A DNA stretch of 64,000 nucleotides, from assembly GCA_026391355.1 (NCBI GenBank), contig JAPLDH010000038.1, positions 1-64,000 on the forward strand. Direction: 5' to 3'. This document shows, piece by piece, positions 1 to 9,725 of the stretch. Below the pieces are notes generated by a model. It did not search any database, was not told where the DNA came from, and worked only from the letters and a program-made list of their open reading frames with translations. Position numbers and translations under genes: made by a program. How positions within the stretch are numbered: the stretch's first letter is position 1; each line of letters starts with the position of its first letter. Source of the DNA: Bacteroidota bacterium (lineage in GTDB: Bacteria > Bacteroidota > Bacteroidia > Bacteroidales > FEN-979).

Positions 1-111
1 AATGTTCTTGAACGGCTGCCCTACTTTAAAAAGAATGATGACCTGTCGATACTGCTTCCTGCAAACTGGAAAAAAGAGCAGGATGCCAAGGTTGCTACTG
101 GAGGGCTATGA
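1..111 (+). pseudogene. C-terminal end of an IS66-family transposase (truncated by the window edge)
   Basis: Frame 1 reads NVLERLPYFKKNDDLSILLPANWKKEQDAKVATGGL*, resembling the IS66 C-terminal pattern (YLTDVLxRLPxxxxxxxxxLLPxNWK). Only the 3' end is visible. Confidence 0.6.
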
Positions 112-126
112 TGTAGGGAATGTAGT

Positions 127-603
127 TTACCAACCCTTTACCAGATACTTACGTTCATAAATCTTCTCCACTTGCCTAGTAATATCATCCCAGACAGTTT
201 CATTTAATATCTGTTTCTTTGAAATCTTAATTTGATACGATTTTTGATTACTTGTTAAGTCAAAGGTATTCTCTGTGACCCACTGCCAGTAAATATTTTT
301 CTCCTCGTCAACATATGCAACAATCATTATTGGTTCAAGACTTTTAATCCACCTATTAATAGTACTTCTCTTAATATTCTTGATTATAACTGATTCTACA
401 TCAAATTCTTTGCTTTTTGCTTTTAACTGAATTGAAAATTTAATCCCGAGAACTGCATTATCCTTAACTATTTCACATTGAAAATCAGTACCATAATCAA
501 TAAAATATTCATTCAGCACCCATTCTTGAGGCATTGCTTGTCGAAATGCCAACTTTGAAATATTTTCAATTACATGATTCTGAGGACGAAGAGGATAGTT
601 CAT
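127..603 (-). CDS. DUF4365-like domain protein (putative PD-(D/E)XK-type fold)
   Basis: 158 aa ORF; 'EWVLNEYFIDYGTDFQCEIV...GIKFSIQLKAK' matches the D...E...QxK layout of DUF4365 proteins. Confidence 0.6.
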   Translation of the reverse strand: MNYPLRPQNHVIENISKLAFRQAMPQEWVLNEYFIDYGTDFQCEIVKDNAVLGIKFSIQLKAKSKEFDVESVIIKNIKRSTINRWIKSLEPIMIVAYVDEEKNIYWQWVTENTFDLTSNQKSYQIKISKKQILNETVWDDITRQVEKIYERKYLVKGW

Positions 604-688
604 AAAGATAAATCCATAAAGAAGTTTAAATGTTTAACAAATTTACTACCCATGAATAATTTGATTCTTCGTTTATCCTACCTGAAAA

Positions 689-1510
689 TTACCATTTGAT
701 AACTCCATTATCAAGAATCTTCTCTGCCTTCTTTATGCAAACTATAACATATTCCTTTGCATCATCACTAAAATCCTTTTTTACAATCTTATATTCAGCT
801 ATCCCTGTAGGTTTATATTTTGAGATAAATACATCGGGCTTTATTCCAACGTTAAATCCTTCCATATTAGCAGCGACACTAGGGTAAATAAGGCATTCTG
901 CAAAATCATTTTTTAAGAAGAGGATTTCACTGATTGCAGCCGTAATTTTATATTTATCTCCTTCGTTTGCATCAATAATGACCAAAAATTGCTCTGTAAA
1001 GAATGAATGAATTCTTTCAACAATCTTCATATATTCTGGGGAATAATTTCCTTCATTATTAAGCGACTGACTATTATTTTGAAAAACATTACTACTCTCC
1101 CCAAGTTTATAAGACTGAATATATATAAATTGCGGCTTAAGTTGAAACTGAACGATGGTTAGAATATCGTCATCGTTTGGCTGTATCTCAAATACAGCAA
1201 TATCCCCACTTGAAGATGCATAAAATACTGGACAATGTGGTTTCGATAATCGACCAAAATTTTCAATTAAATCCGCTTTGGGAAAAATTAAATCATCCAT
1301 TTTCAAAAATGAGGTATTATTATTTTTTCTTGCGCGAAAGATGGGAGTTACAGGACAACGAATAATTTTAAATACAACTTCTGTAAAAATGTCATCGATA
1401 CATTGATAAACTTCACTGTAATCGACAACATGAAGGTCTAAAGAGGAGAGTTTAGATAAAATATCATTTACTCTTTCAATATCATATTTTAGATATGGAT
1501 TTTGTAACAT
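689..1510 (-). CDS. RES-domain-like protein
   Basis: 273 aa; 'PIFRARKNNNTSFLKMDDLIFPKADLIENFGRLSKPHCPVFYASSSGDIAVFEIQP' has the R...Y/S...E arrangement of RES domains. Confidence 0.6.
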   Translation of the reverse strand: MLQNPYLKYDIERVNDILSKLSSLDLHVVDYSEVYQCIDDIFTEVVFKIIRCPVTPIFRARKNNNTSFLKMDDLIFPKADLIENFGRLSKPHCPVFYASSSGDIAVFEIQPNDDDILTIVQFQLKPQFIYIQSYKLGESSNVFQNNSQSLNNEGNYSPEYMKIVERIHSFFTEQFLVIIDANEGDKYKITAAISEILFLKNDFAECLIYPSVAANMEGFNVGIKPDVFISKYKPTGIAEYKIVKKDFSDDAKEYVIVCIKKAEKILDNGVIKW

Positions 1511-1698
1511 TTTCCCATCACCTTTTTATTGATCTTTTTTTAGTTTCTAAAAGAAATTAAATAACAATAGCATTTTCTCTTGAGAAATTTCTCAAAATTA
1601 CCCTTTTATCGAAACCAAGGTAACCATCGTTTAAAACTTTTTATTAAAAAAACCCATGCCCTTGGGATTTGTTGTGGCATTTGAGGCGCTATGGTTAA

Positions 1699-1779
1699 TT
1701 AGAGACAACCATCATCCGAAAAGGAATAATATATTTCATCCCCGATAATGATATGATCGAGCACAGCCAGAAAGAGGTT
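1699..1779 (-). pseudogene. RadC (JAB domain) C-terminal remnant
   Basis: The reverse complement reads NLFLAVLDHIIIGDEIYYSFSDDGCL*, like the RadC C-terminus (LLDHIIIGDxxYYSFxDxG). Upstream sequence in that frame is not RadC-like. Confidence 0.55.
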
Positions 1780-1876
1780 TGAAATCAAAAAGTATCCAAG
1801 GGTCTCGAAAAAAAGACCGGAATTTCTTCCGGCTTCGGCAAAATGTTCAAAAATATTATAGCACGTTTCATTTCTG

Positions 1877-2227
1877 TTACGCTAATAGGATTTCTGCCGG
1901 AATCTTTAACCCTTTGTACAAAGATTTAACCATTTTCAAGGTTAATTGTCTCTTCCTGGTTAATATTTCACTCACTCTGCTTTGGCTTCCAAGATATTTC
2001 GCCATATCAGATTTGGTCATATTCATTTGTTCCATTCTGAAAATAATGGCGTCAATTGGGTCTGGGGGCAAAATCGGAAAATGTTTCATCTCGTATGCTT
2101 CAACTATCGTACAGAGTAAATCTAATTCGTCTCCATTTGGGCTGTTTTTTTTAACTCCCCATAACTTCTCAATTCTTTGAATTGCTTCGTTGTAATCTTT
2201 TTCCGTTTTTATTGGTTTTATCTCCAT
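1877..2227 (-). CDS. higA: HigA-like antitoxin, XRE/HTH family
   Basis: 116 aa; 'DPIDAIIFRMEQMNMTKSDMAKYLGSQSRVSEILTRKRQLTLKMVKSLYKGLKIPAEILL' is a typical HigA HTH; directly downstream of the toxin-like gene. Confidence 0.85.
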   Translation of the reverse strand: MEIKPIKTEKDYNEAIQRIEKLWGVKKNSPNGDELDLLCTIVEAYEMKHFPILPPDPIDAIIFRMEQMNMTKSDMAKYLGSQSRVSEILTRKRQLTLKMVKSLYKGLKIPAEILLA

Positions 2228-2229
2228 GA

Positions 2230-2529
2230 TCAGATCGTTTTAGCGTCAATATTATCATATTGTTTGTGTGTACCGATAAATCGGATAAAAATTATTTGAA
2301 ATTCATAGTCAATCAAAATTACAAGTCGATAAGAATTACCTTTGATATTAAATACTATTCGTCCTTCTCCTATTATACTTGCATTAGTGTATTGCAGCTT
2401 AAGTTCGTTTGAATTTTCCCAATTTGAACCTTTTACATCATGATACCATGCTCGTAATGACACTTCTGAATCAGAATATTCAGGTCGTTCCCAAAACTTC
2501 CGAAGTGTTCTAAATGCAATAATTCTCAT
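2230..2529 (-). CDS. higB: HigB-like toxin (mRNA interferase)
   Basis: 99 aa; 'MRIIAFRTLRKFWERPEYSDSEVSLRAWYHDVKGSNW...FNIKGNSYRLVILIDYEFQIIFIRFIGTHKQYDNIDAKTI' is a typical HigB; 2 bp from higA. Confidence 0.88.
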   Translation of the reverse strand: MRIIAFRTLRKFWERPEYSDSEVSLRAWYHDVKGSNWENSNELKLQYTNASIIGEGRIVFNIKGNSYRLVILIDYEFQIIFIRFIGTHKQYDNIDAKTI

Positions 2530-2865
2530 TCAACAAAAGTACAACAAATCCTTTTATTTACCAAATTGGGAAGTAGGTTGTCTTTAAAGGTGCAATAACA
2601 TAAGCATCACTCCGTTGGGTATTCCCACTGCGGTTGTACCAATGAAAAAAGTTGTTGCCCAATAAATCAACTTCATGTATAAGGGATCCAATTCAGTGGT
2701 AATCAATCCAATTAAATAGCAACTTCAAGATCGGGAATATGATCGATTTTTTGAATTCTAAAGTAAAGTCATGCCTTATTTACACCTCTCCTTCTAAAGC
2801 ATCAATAAAATCATCATACTCAAAAAGCCGGTTGATCCTGCCGTTTTAACCATTAACTTTGCGGA

Positions 2866-3570
2866 ATGAATCTGTTCTTTGCCCCATCTTTACAAGGAAA
2901 CCTCTTCACGCTCAATGAAGAAGAATCGAAGCATTGCATCCGGGTTCTGAGATTGAAGAAGGGAGATCTTTTACATCTGACGGATGGGAACGGGAATCTT
3001 TTCGAGACCACCATCGTTGACGATAACACAAAAAGATGTTCGGTGGAGATCATATCCGTTCAGAAAGAATACCTTAAACGGGATTTTTATCTGCACATCG
3101 CCATTGCGCCGACAAAGAATATGGGCCGTTTTGAGTGGTTCCTCGAAAAAGCCACAGAGATCGGGGTAGATGAAATCACCCCTTTATTCTGCCATTACTC
3201 TGAAAGGACATACATGAAAGCCTCACGATTAGAGAAGATCCTCATCTCAGCCATGAAACAATCCTTAAAAACGTATCTGCCAAAACTTCACGATCCTGTA
3301 AGTTTTTCCGACTTCATCCATCAACCATTCAATGGACAGAAATACATCGCATATTGTGATCCATCGGAAAACCGGCTTCTGAAAGATCTTTACAGTAAAG
3401 GGGAAAACGCATTGATCCTGATCGGTCCCGAAGGAGACTTTTCAAATGAAGAAGTGGCTGAAGCAAAAAATACGGGGTTTATCCCAATAAGTCTGGGCAA
3501 AAGTCGTTTGAGAACAGAAACAGCGGGAATCGTAGCGTGTAATACCATAAACTTTGTTAATCAAGATTAG
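2866..3570 (+). CDS. rsmE: 16S rRNA (uracil1498-N3)-methyltransferase
   Basis: 234 aa; 'HCIRVLRLKKGDLLHLTDGNGNLFE', 'IAPTKNMGRFEWFLEKATEIGVDEITPL', 'ALILIGPEGDFSNEEV', 'SLGKSRLRTETAG' are RsmE motifs. Confidence 0.95.
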   Translation: MNLFFAPSLQGNLFTLNEEESKHCIRVLRLKKGDLLHLTDGNGNLFETTIVDDNTKRCSVEIISVQKEYLKRDFYLHIAIAPTKNMGRFEWFLEKATEIGVDEITPLFCHYSERTYMKASRLEKILISAMKQSLKTYLPKLHDPVSFSDFIHQPFNGQKYIAYCDPSENRLLKDLYSKGENALILIGPEGDFSNEEVAEAKNTGFIPISLGKSRLRTETAGIVACNTINFVNQD

Positions 3571-3603
3571 TCATTTATCATTGGTTATTGGTAATCTGAT
3601 AGA

Positions 3604-3635
3604 AGGCAATAGGCAATAGGCAATAGGCAATAGGA
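3604..3635. repeat. Tandem micro-repeat (GGCAATA)n
   Basis: aggcaataggcaataggcaataggcaatagg read directly, between rsmE and the DUF4159 gene. Confidence 0.85.
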
Positions 3636-3727
3636 AAAAGATCATTAGGTCATTAAGGAAATATTTCGACATTGTACTTCGTTGGTCGATATTCGATATT
3701 CAGTCATGTGGTTAACTTGTTCCTGAC

Positions 3728-3780
3728 TTAATGGTAAATGGTAAATTCAATAGTAAATAGTCAATGGTAAATGGTAAATT
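3728..3780. repeat. Tandem micro-repeat (AATGGTAA-type)
   Basis: taatggtaaatggtaaattcaatagtaaatagtcaatggtaaatggtaaatt read directly. Confidence 0.8.
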
Positions 3781-3783
3781 AAC

Positions 3784-4449
3784 ATGTTAGCTAAACTTAA
3801 ATGCATCCTGATCCTTGGGACAATTTTATTGATCAGTTCCTCATTCAACATTCCATCTTTCCAGATCGCTTTGTTAAAATATAACGGTGGTGGCGACTGG
3901 TATGCGAACCCGACTTCTCTTCCCAACCTTGTAAAATTTGCCAACCAGAATCTCGGGACGAACATCAATGAAGATATTGCGACTGTTGATGTGGGTAGTC
4001 CGGAGATATTTAATTATCCTTTTATCCACATGACCGGACATGGCAATGTGATCTTTTCCGCACAGGAGCAAAAAAATCTCAGGGATTATCTGATGGGCGG
4101 CGGTTTTTTGTACATCGATGATAATTATGGGATGGACAAATTCATCCGGCCCGAGATCAAGAAACTTTTTCCGGAGCTCACCCTTGTTGAATTACCAGTA
4201 ACTTTCCCGATCTACCATCAGAAATACGAGTTTCCGAAAGGATTACCTAAGATCCATGAACATGATGCTTTGCCCGCACAGGGGTTCGGTGTAATTTATG
4301 AAGGAAGGCTGATCCTCTATTATACATACCAGTGTGACCTGGGCGACGGATGGGAAGACCAGGCCGTTCATCATGATTCCGAAGCCACCCGTTTAAAAGC
4401 ATTACAGATGGGAGCAAATCTCCTGCAGTATGTTTTTACGAAGAACTAA
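3784..4449 (+). CDS. DUF4159 domain-containing protein, exported
   Basis: 221 aa; signal-like N-terminus; 'YNGGGDWYANPTSLPNL...YPFIHMTGHGNVIFS..E..NLRDYLMGGGFLYIDDNYGMDKFIR'. Confidence 0.85.
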   Translation: MLAKLKCILILGTILLISSSFNIPSFQIALLKYNGGGDWYANPTSLPNLVKFANQNLGTNINEDIATVDVGSPEIFNYPFIHMTGHGNVIFSAQEQKNLRDYLMGGGFLYIDDNYGMDKFIRPEIKKLFPELTLVELPVTFPIYHQKYEFPKGLPKIHEHDALPAQGFGVIYEGRLILYYTYQCDLGDGWEDQAVHHDSEATRLKALQMGANLLQYVFTKN

Positions 4450-4512
4450 AACCCTGCTCACCCATAATTTTCATATATTTACGATCTCATTTTAAACTTG
4501 TCTTGAGCCGGG

Positions 4513-5232
4513 ATGGGACAACTTTACGATAAACTTAAACAGGATGTAAGGTTCGTTGAAGGACTGAAAGCCTGCATCAACTGTGGAACCTGCACTGCCA
4601 TCTGCCCCGCCGCTGAATTCTACAATTACCAGCCAAGGTTGATCACTGATATCCTCCAGACAAAGGATGAGGATAAGATTGAAAAATTATTGAAAAGCGA
4701 TACAATCTGGTATTGTGGTGAATGTATGTCGTGCGTCACCCGTTGTCCGCGTGGAAATGCACCAGGCTTGCTGATCACCGCATTACGTTCATTATCTCAG
4801 GAGTTGGGTTATTTTGTGGAATCAGAGAAAGGCCGTCAGCAATTAGCCATTAAACGGACAGTTGGAAAATGGATCCTGGAATACGGTTACTGCCTTTTCC
4901 CTCCTGAAATAATTCCCGAAAACCACCCGGAGCAAGGCCCTGTGTGGGAATGGGAACTCAAAAACATCGAAGATGTCATGGCAAGGCTCGGCGCAAACTA
5001 TAAGCAAACCGGAGCCGGGATTCTTCGTAAGATCCCTGATGAAGCGCTGGATGAACTAAAAAGGATATTTGATGAAACAGGAGGTACAGAAAGGTTCAGA
5101 AAGATCGAGGAATATTCAAAGGCAAAAGCAGGCGAAATGGGAATATCTTTTGGTGAAGGACTTGACAATGATTATATAAAACATATTTATACTACCAACT
5201 CCAACCTGCATACAAAGAACGATGATATCTGA
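4513..5232 (+). CDS. HdrC-like 4Fe-4S dicluster subunit
   Basis: CINCGTCTAICP and CGECMSCVTRCPRGNAPG motifs; first gene of a tight Hdr-like run. Confidence 0.85.
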   Translation: MGQLYDKLKQDVRFVEGLKACINCGTCTAICPAAEFYNYQPRLITDILQTKDEDKIEKLLKSDTIWYCGECMSCVTRCPRGNAPGLLITALRSLSQELGYFVESEKGRQQLAIKRTVGKWILEYGYCLFPPEIIPENHPEQGPVWEWELKNIEDVMARLGANYKQTGAGILRKIPDEALDELKRIFDETGGTERFRKIEEYSKAKAGEMGISFGEGLDNDYIKHIYTTNSNLHTKNDDI

Positions 5233-6292
5233 GGGGAAAAAACGGATCTGGAATGAGTACCAGAAAGAGATTGCTGATGACCATTATTTCTATGTCAGAA
5301 GTTGTGTCAGGCAAAACTTTTTCCCGGGCTCGGAAAAAACATTCCTGAAGATCATGCAACATGAACTGGGAAAGGATGTTTACGAAAATCCATCTCATAC
5401 CACCTGCACGGGGATCGGGTATCACAGTGATATTGTCCCTTTCGAAACCGCCATGACCGTAATAGCCCGGCAATTTGCACTGATGACGGAAGCCGGCTAT
5501 GAGAACCTGGTTACCTCCTGTATCACTTCTTTTGGACTTTACTCAGAAGTGCTGGAAACATGGCATCATTTTCCTGAACTTCTTCAAAAAATCCGCATGC
5601 ATTTGAAGAATGCCACCGGACGGGAATTCAACATTCCCAAAAACCTGGCTCATGCCAGTGATCTGATTTACAAATTCCGGAATAATATAGCAGCAAAAAG
5701 CACTAACAGACTCATCAATAAGCAGACCGGCAAACCACTGAAAGCAGTTGAACACATCGGTTGTCACTATTCAAAAATGTTTCCTTCAAAAGGGGTAGGC
5801 GGGGCGGAATACCCTTATGTACTGATCGGAATGATTGAAGAATGGGGCGGCGAAGTGATTGATTATCCAGAAAGAAGGCATTGCTGCGGGTTTGGATTTC
5901 GCCAGTACCTGGTGATGGCCAACCGTGGCTACTCTATTGCCTGCTCCCGGAAAAAGTTCGAATCCATGGAACCTTATAAACCAGATCTGATCCTGACCAA
6001 TTGCCCGGGTTGTCCTATGTTTTTTGACCGATGGCAATATGCTATCAGCGAAATGGAAGGTAAAACATATGGCGAAAACGACCATGGAATTCCTGTTTTG
6101 ACTTATGAGGAGTTGTCAGGTCTTATCCTTGGATATGATCCGTGGGATTTGGGACTTCAGGTGCATCAGGTAGCGGTAGAACCATTACTCGATAAAATTG
6201 GTGTCCAATATAATCCTTTGGAAAAATATCAAGGTATAGATCATAAAGACCTTGGCAAACCAAATATGCCATCAATCCTGAAATTCTATTGA
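5222..6292 (+). CDS. HdrB-like CCG-domain subunit
   Basis: 356 aa; 'CTGIGYHSDIVP', 'HIGCHYSKMFPSKGVGGAEYP', 'CCGFGFRQYL', 'TNCPGCPMFFDRWQ' are HdrB features; overlaps the upstream gene. Confidence 0.85.
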   Translation: MISEGKKRIWNEYQKEIADDHYFYVRSCVRQNFFPGSEKTFLKIMQHELGKDVYENPSHTTCTGIGYHSDIVPFETAMTVIARQFALMTEAGYENLVTSCITSFGLYSEVLETWHHFPELLQKIRMHLKNATGREFNIPKNLAHASDLIYKFRNNIAAKSTNRLINKQTGKPLKAVEHIGCHYSKMFPSKGVGGAEYPYVLIGMIEEWGGEVIDYPERRHCCGFGFRQYLVMANRGYSIACSRKKFESMEPYKPDLILTNCPGCPMFFDRWQYAISEMEGKTYGENDHGIPVLTYEELSGLILGYDPWDLGLQVHQVAVEPLLDKIGVQYNPLEKYQGIDHKDLGKPNMPSILKFY

Positions 6293-6295
6293 TAA

Positions 6296-7315
6296 ATGGG
6301 CAAATCTGTCATAATCATAGGAGGAGGAATTGCAGGCATGGAGGCTGCAGCCAGAATTGCAGCCATGGGAAAAGAAGTCATCCTGCTGGAAAAGAGTGAT
6401 CAGTTGGGAGGGCACCTTCGGAAATGGGACAGGCTCTTTCCAACCCGGAGGAAAAGTGATGAGGTATTTGAATATCTCAGTAATGGTTTGAATGATAAGG
6501 TAACCATTCGGCTAAATATCAAAATCAATAAAATTAAGAAAGATGACCGTCATTTCTTTGTTATTCTTGAAGATGGCGAGTCACTGAAAAGCGATGCCCT
6601 GCTACTGACAACCGGTTATGATCTTTTTGAGGCCGGAAAGAAGGAAGAATACGGCTATGGTATTTACGATAATGTGATCACATCTGCCGATCTTGAAGCG
6701 ATGTTCAGGAATAGCGCTGAAATCAAAACATCAGGTAATCAGAAACCCCGCAGGGTTGGATTTGTTCATTGTGTCGGATCGCGCGATGAGAAGGCCGGAC
6801 ACCTCTATTGTTCAAAGGTTTGCTGTGTAACCGGGGTCAAGCAGGCCATCGAGATCAAGGAAAAACAACCGGACACGGAAATATTTTGTTTTTATATGGA
6901 TCTCAGGATGTTTGACCGGTATTTCGAAGATCTGTATTATGAGGCCCAGCAAAAATGGGGTATCCAATTTATCCGTGGCCGGTTATCCGAATCATGCGAG
7001 AATCCGGATCATTCCATCCTTGTGAAAGTGGAAGATACCCTCACAGGACGCCCGCTGAAAATGACAGTAGACCTGCTTGTTCTCCTTTCCGGTTTTGTAC
7101 CTTCATCCGATACAAACAAACTTGCAGATATGTTGGGATTATTACCGGGAAGTGACGGTTTTCTTACGCCGGTTGATGAACATTTTAGAACCAATGAAAC
7201 TCAGGTTGACGGACTATTTCTGGCCGGTACTGTAAAAGGTCCGGCAACCATCGAAAATACAATAACCGATGCAAGGTCGGCAGCGATCAGCATTATTAAA
7301 TACCTTGAAAAATAA
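6296..7315 (+). CDS. HdrA-like FAD-dependent subunit
   Basis: 339 aa; 'VIIIGGGIAGMEAAARIAAMGKEVILLEKSDQLGGHL' FAD-binding motif; 'VGFVHCVGSRDE...YCSKVCCVTGVKQA' HdrA/QmoA-type motif. Confidence 0.88.
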   Translation: MGKSVIIIGGGIAGMEAAARIAAMGKEVILLEKSDQLGGHLRKWDRLFPTRRKSDEVFEYLSNGLNDKVTIRLNIKINKIKKDDRHFFVILEDGESLKSDALLLTTGYDLFEAGKKEEYGYGIYDNVITSADLEAMFRNSAEIKTSGNQKPRRVGFVHCVGSRDEKAGHLYCSKVCCVTGVKQAIEIKEKQPDTEIFCFYMDLRMFDRYFEDLYYEAQQKWGIQFIRGRLSESCENPDHSILVKVEDTLTGRPLKMTVDLLVLLSGFVPSSDTNKLADMLGLLPGSDGFLTPVDEHFRTNETQVDGLFLAGTVKGPATIENTITDARSAAISIIKYLEK

Positions 7316-7417
7316 AAAACCATCAAACTTTGGGGTTGACTTAAAAGTATTAAAATAAAAGAGTCCTTTTTAGTCAGCCACCCTGGGGTGGGGGTTGATG
7401 TGATGTTATAACAAGCG

Positions 7418-7753
7418 ATGAAACAATTTGGCTATAGCATTAATCCTGACCGGCAGATTGATTATGATCTGACGGATAAGAGCCTGCTTTCTTTTATTGT
7501 CAGTTTCGAACCATCCCTCCTGTCATGTATCTCATGCGGAACATGCACAGCCACCTGTACTGCGGGTCACTTTACCGACTTTAATATTCGCCGGGTGCAT
7601 ACTCTGCTTCGACGTGGGGAGATCACTACACTGAAAAAGGAAATTCAGAAATGTATGCTCTGCGGGAAATGTCAGCTTGCTTGTCCGGCCGGTGTAAATC
7701 TCAGGAACCTCATACGTTCAATCCATGTTGCTGTTGAAAAATTCAATGTATGA
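7418..7753 (+). CDS. HdrC-like 4Fe-4S protein (second copy)
   Basis: 111 aa; CISCGTCTATCTAG and CMLCGKCQLACPAG. Confidence 0.85.
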   Translation: MKQFGYSINPDRQIDYDLTDKSLLSFIVSFEPSLLSCISCGTCTATCTAGHFTDFNIRRVHTLLRRGEITTLKKEIQKCMLCGKCQLACPAGVNLRNLIRSIHVAVEKFNV

Positions 7754-9582
7754 CCTTTAATATCTTTGTTCTTCCTTTCAGCCTGGGATTTATCTTTCTC
7801 CTCCTTACTATCTTTTTCAGATACAGGAAATGGATAAAAGCACTTGAAAAAGAGGACAGGATAAGGTTTTCCCGGGGATTACACAGCCGAAAATTCTTTC
7901 TCTCCCTGAAGGAAATCCTTTTCGAAAGTTTACTGCATAGAAAAATGTTCCGTAAGAACCCGTTGCTGGGTTATATGCATATGACCTTTGCTTTCGGGTG
8001 GTTTTTATTGATCATTCTTGGGAATTTGGAGTCGAGGATCTATAGCGGATGGTGGATCAACCCTCCCTATTACCCGATCTTCATGAAGTTCTTCATTCAT
8101 GATAAACATGTCCTGCCTTTTGAGATATTCACCGTACCCGGTTTTTTCAGGTTCTCCATGGACCTGGTGCTGGTAGTCATCCTCAGCGGGCTGGTGCTGG
8201 CCATTATTAAAAGGAGACGATCCAGATGGTTCGGAATACAAAGAACAACCAGGTTGCAGCTTACTGATAAGGTTGCCATGACCTGTTTATGGCTGATCTT
8301 CCCATTACGGTTCCTTGCAGAAAGTTTCACATCAGGGGCATATGGATATGGTGGTGGTTTTGTTACGCAGCATTTCGGGAATCTCCTTGCGATACTATAT
8401 CCATTTTCAGATAAAAGTATAGCCTATGGATTCTGGTGGTTTTACTCCCTTTCATTGGGAATCTTTTTCGTTACACTCCCCTATTCCAGGTACATGCACA
8501 TTCCAACTGAATTGCTGTTGATCCTGTTCCGGAATTTCGGAATCAAACATGTCAAATCCTTTTCTGCATATGCGGATGTTGAAGTTTTCTCCTGCTCCAG
8601 ATGCGGAGTTTGTATTGATGTTTGCCAGCTTGCCACCGCAAACAGCATCCTGAATATTCAATCGGTCTATTTCATCCAGTCCATTCGTGACCGGGATGTG
8701 AGGGCAGATATAACCATGAAATGCCTCCTTTGCGGGAGGTGCACAGATACCTGTCCGGTGGGGATAAATACCGATTCCTTGCGGCTTATCGAGCGAAGAA
8801 ACTTTGCAATCAATCAGCTTCCGGTTCAGGATTACATTCCTGTTTCTATCAGGGAAAAAGCGGAAATTATCTATTTTGCAGGTTGTATGACCCATCTCAC
8901 ACCGGGCATAATCAAATCGATGATTACCATTTTTAAAACTGCAGATGTTGATTTTCTGTTCCTGGATGAAGAAAAAACGATATGTTGCGGAAGACCCTTA
9001 ATGATCACCGGCCAGGAAGATCAAGCTGCCAAAATGATCGGGATGAACAATCATTTAATTAAAACTTCAGGTGCAAAGTTACTGGTTACCTCCTGCCCGA
9101 TCTGTTACCGGATTTTCAGGGAGGAGTACAAACTGGACATTGAGGTACTTCATCATTCTCAATACATCCTTCAGCTCATCAGGAAAGGAAAAATACCGCT
9201 GCAGGCATATTTCAGAAATGTGGTATATCATGATCCCTGTGAACTCGGCAGAGGATCAGGAGTTTATATGGAACCCAGGGAGGTTCTTGAAAAAGTTGCT
9301 GACGTCAGATCCATAATAAACGAAAAGAATCGTTCGCTTTGTTGCGGGGGCAGTCTTGGGATTCTGAATATCGACAGGCATCAACGCGATGCGATAATAC
9401 ATGAAACCCTAAAGACCCTGATGTCAGGCAACCCTGAAATGATTGCAACAGCCTGTCCGTTATGTAAAAAAACCCTGAGCAAACACTCATCCGTAATGGT
9501 CAGGGATATTGCAGAAATTGTTTGTCAGGCAATACCAGGTACTAAATATAACCCTGTAGCACAATTAACAAAAGTAATTTGA
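7750..9582 (+). CDS. Membrane-bound DsrMK/HdrDE-like fusion (TM cytochrome-b-like + 4Fe-4S + two CCG domains)
   Basis: 610 aa; N-terminal TM segments; CSRCGVCIDVCQLA, CLLCGRCTDTCPVG; CCGRPLMI...CPICYRIF; CCGGSLGIL...CPLCKKTL. Confidence 0.82.
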   Translation: MTFNIFVLPFSLGFIFLLLTIFFRYRKWIKALEKEDRIRFSRGLHSRKFFLSLKEILFESLLHRKMFRKNPLLGYMHMTFAFGWFLLIILGNLESRIYSGWWINPPYYPIFMKFFIHDKHVLPFEIFTVPGFFRFSMDLVLVVILSGLVLAIIKRRRSRWFGIQRTTRLQLTDKVAMTCLWLIFPLRFLAESFTSGAYGYGGGFVTQHFGNLLAILYPFSDKSIAYGFWWFYSLSLGIFFVTLPYSRYMHIPTELLLILFRNFGIKHVKSFSAYADVEVFSCSRCGVCIDVCQLATANSILNIQSVYFIQSIRDRDVRADITMKCLLCGRCTDTCPVGINTDSLRLIERRNFAINQLPVQDYIPVSIREKAEIIYFAGCMTHLTPGIIKSMITIFKTADVDFLFLDEEKTICCGRPLMITGQEDQAAKMIGMNNHLIKTSGAKLLVTSCPICYRIFREEYKLDIEVLHHSQYILQLIRKGKIPLQAYFRNVVYHDPCELGRGSGVYMEPREVLEKVADVRSIINEKNRSLCCGGSLGILNIDRHQRDAIIHETLKTLMSGNPEMIATACPLCKKTLSKHSSVMVRDIAEIVCQAIPGTKYNPVAQLTKVI

Positions 9583-9643
9583 ATTACCCTGCGCTTTAGC
9601 GCAGGGGTTAAAAGCGAAAATAAAACCGGGCTTTAGCCCAAAA
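9578..9643. repeat. Left inverted REP-like palindromic element
   Basis: tttgaattaccctgcgctttagcgcaggggtt...ccgggctttagccc; two internal palindromes; resembles the reverse complement of 12261-12325. Confidence 0.7.
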
Positions 9644-9725
9644 CTTCTATTAGAAATGGGATATGTACAAAAAAGGTTTAAGAACTACCAGTTCATAAAT
9701 TTATTAAACCAATATAAATAGCAGT

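Noticed and set aside
1779-2180. 133 aa plus-strand ORF opposite higA
   Set aside because: Antisense to a convincing HigA; no independent support.
2588-2715. Possible membrane-protein fragment on the minus strand (YLIGLITTELDPLYMKLIYWATTFFIGTTAVGIPNGVMLMLLHL*)
   Set aside because: Only ~44 codons, stop codon upstream in frame, family not recognised; could be a remnant but not supportable.
8452-8895. 147 aa antisense ORF over the DsrMK-like gene
   Set aside because: Fully inside a strongly supported CDS on the other strand; no recognisable family.
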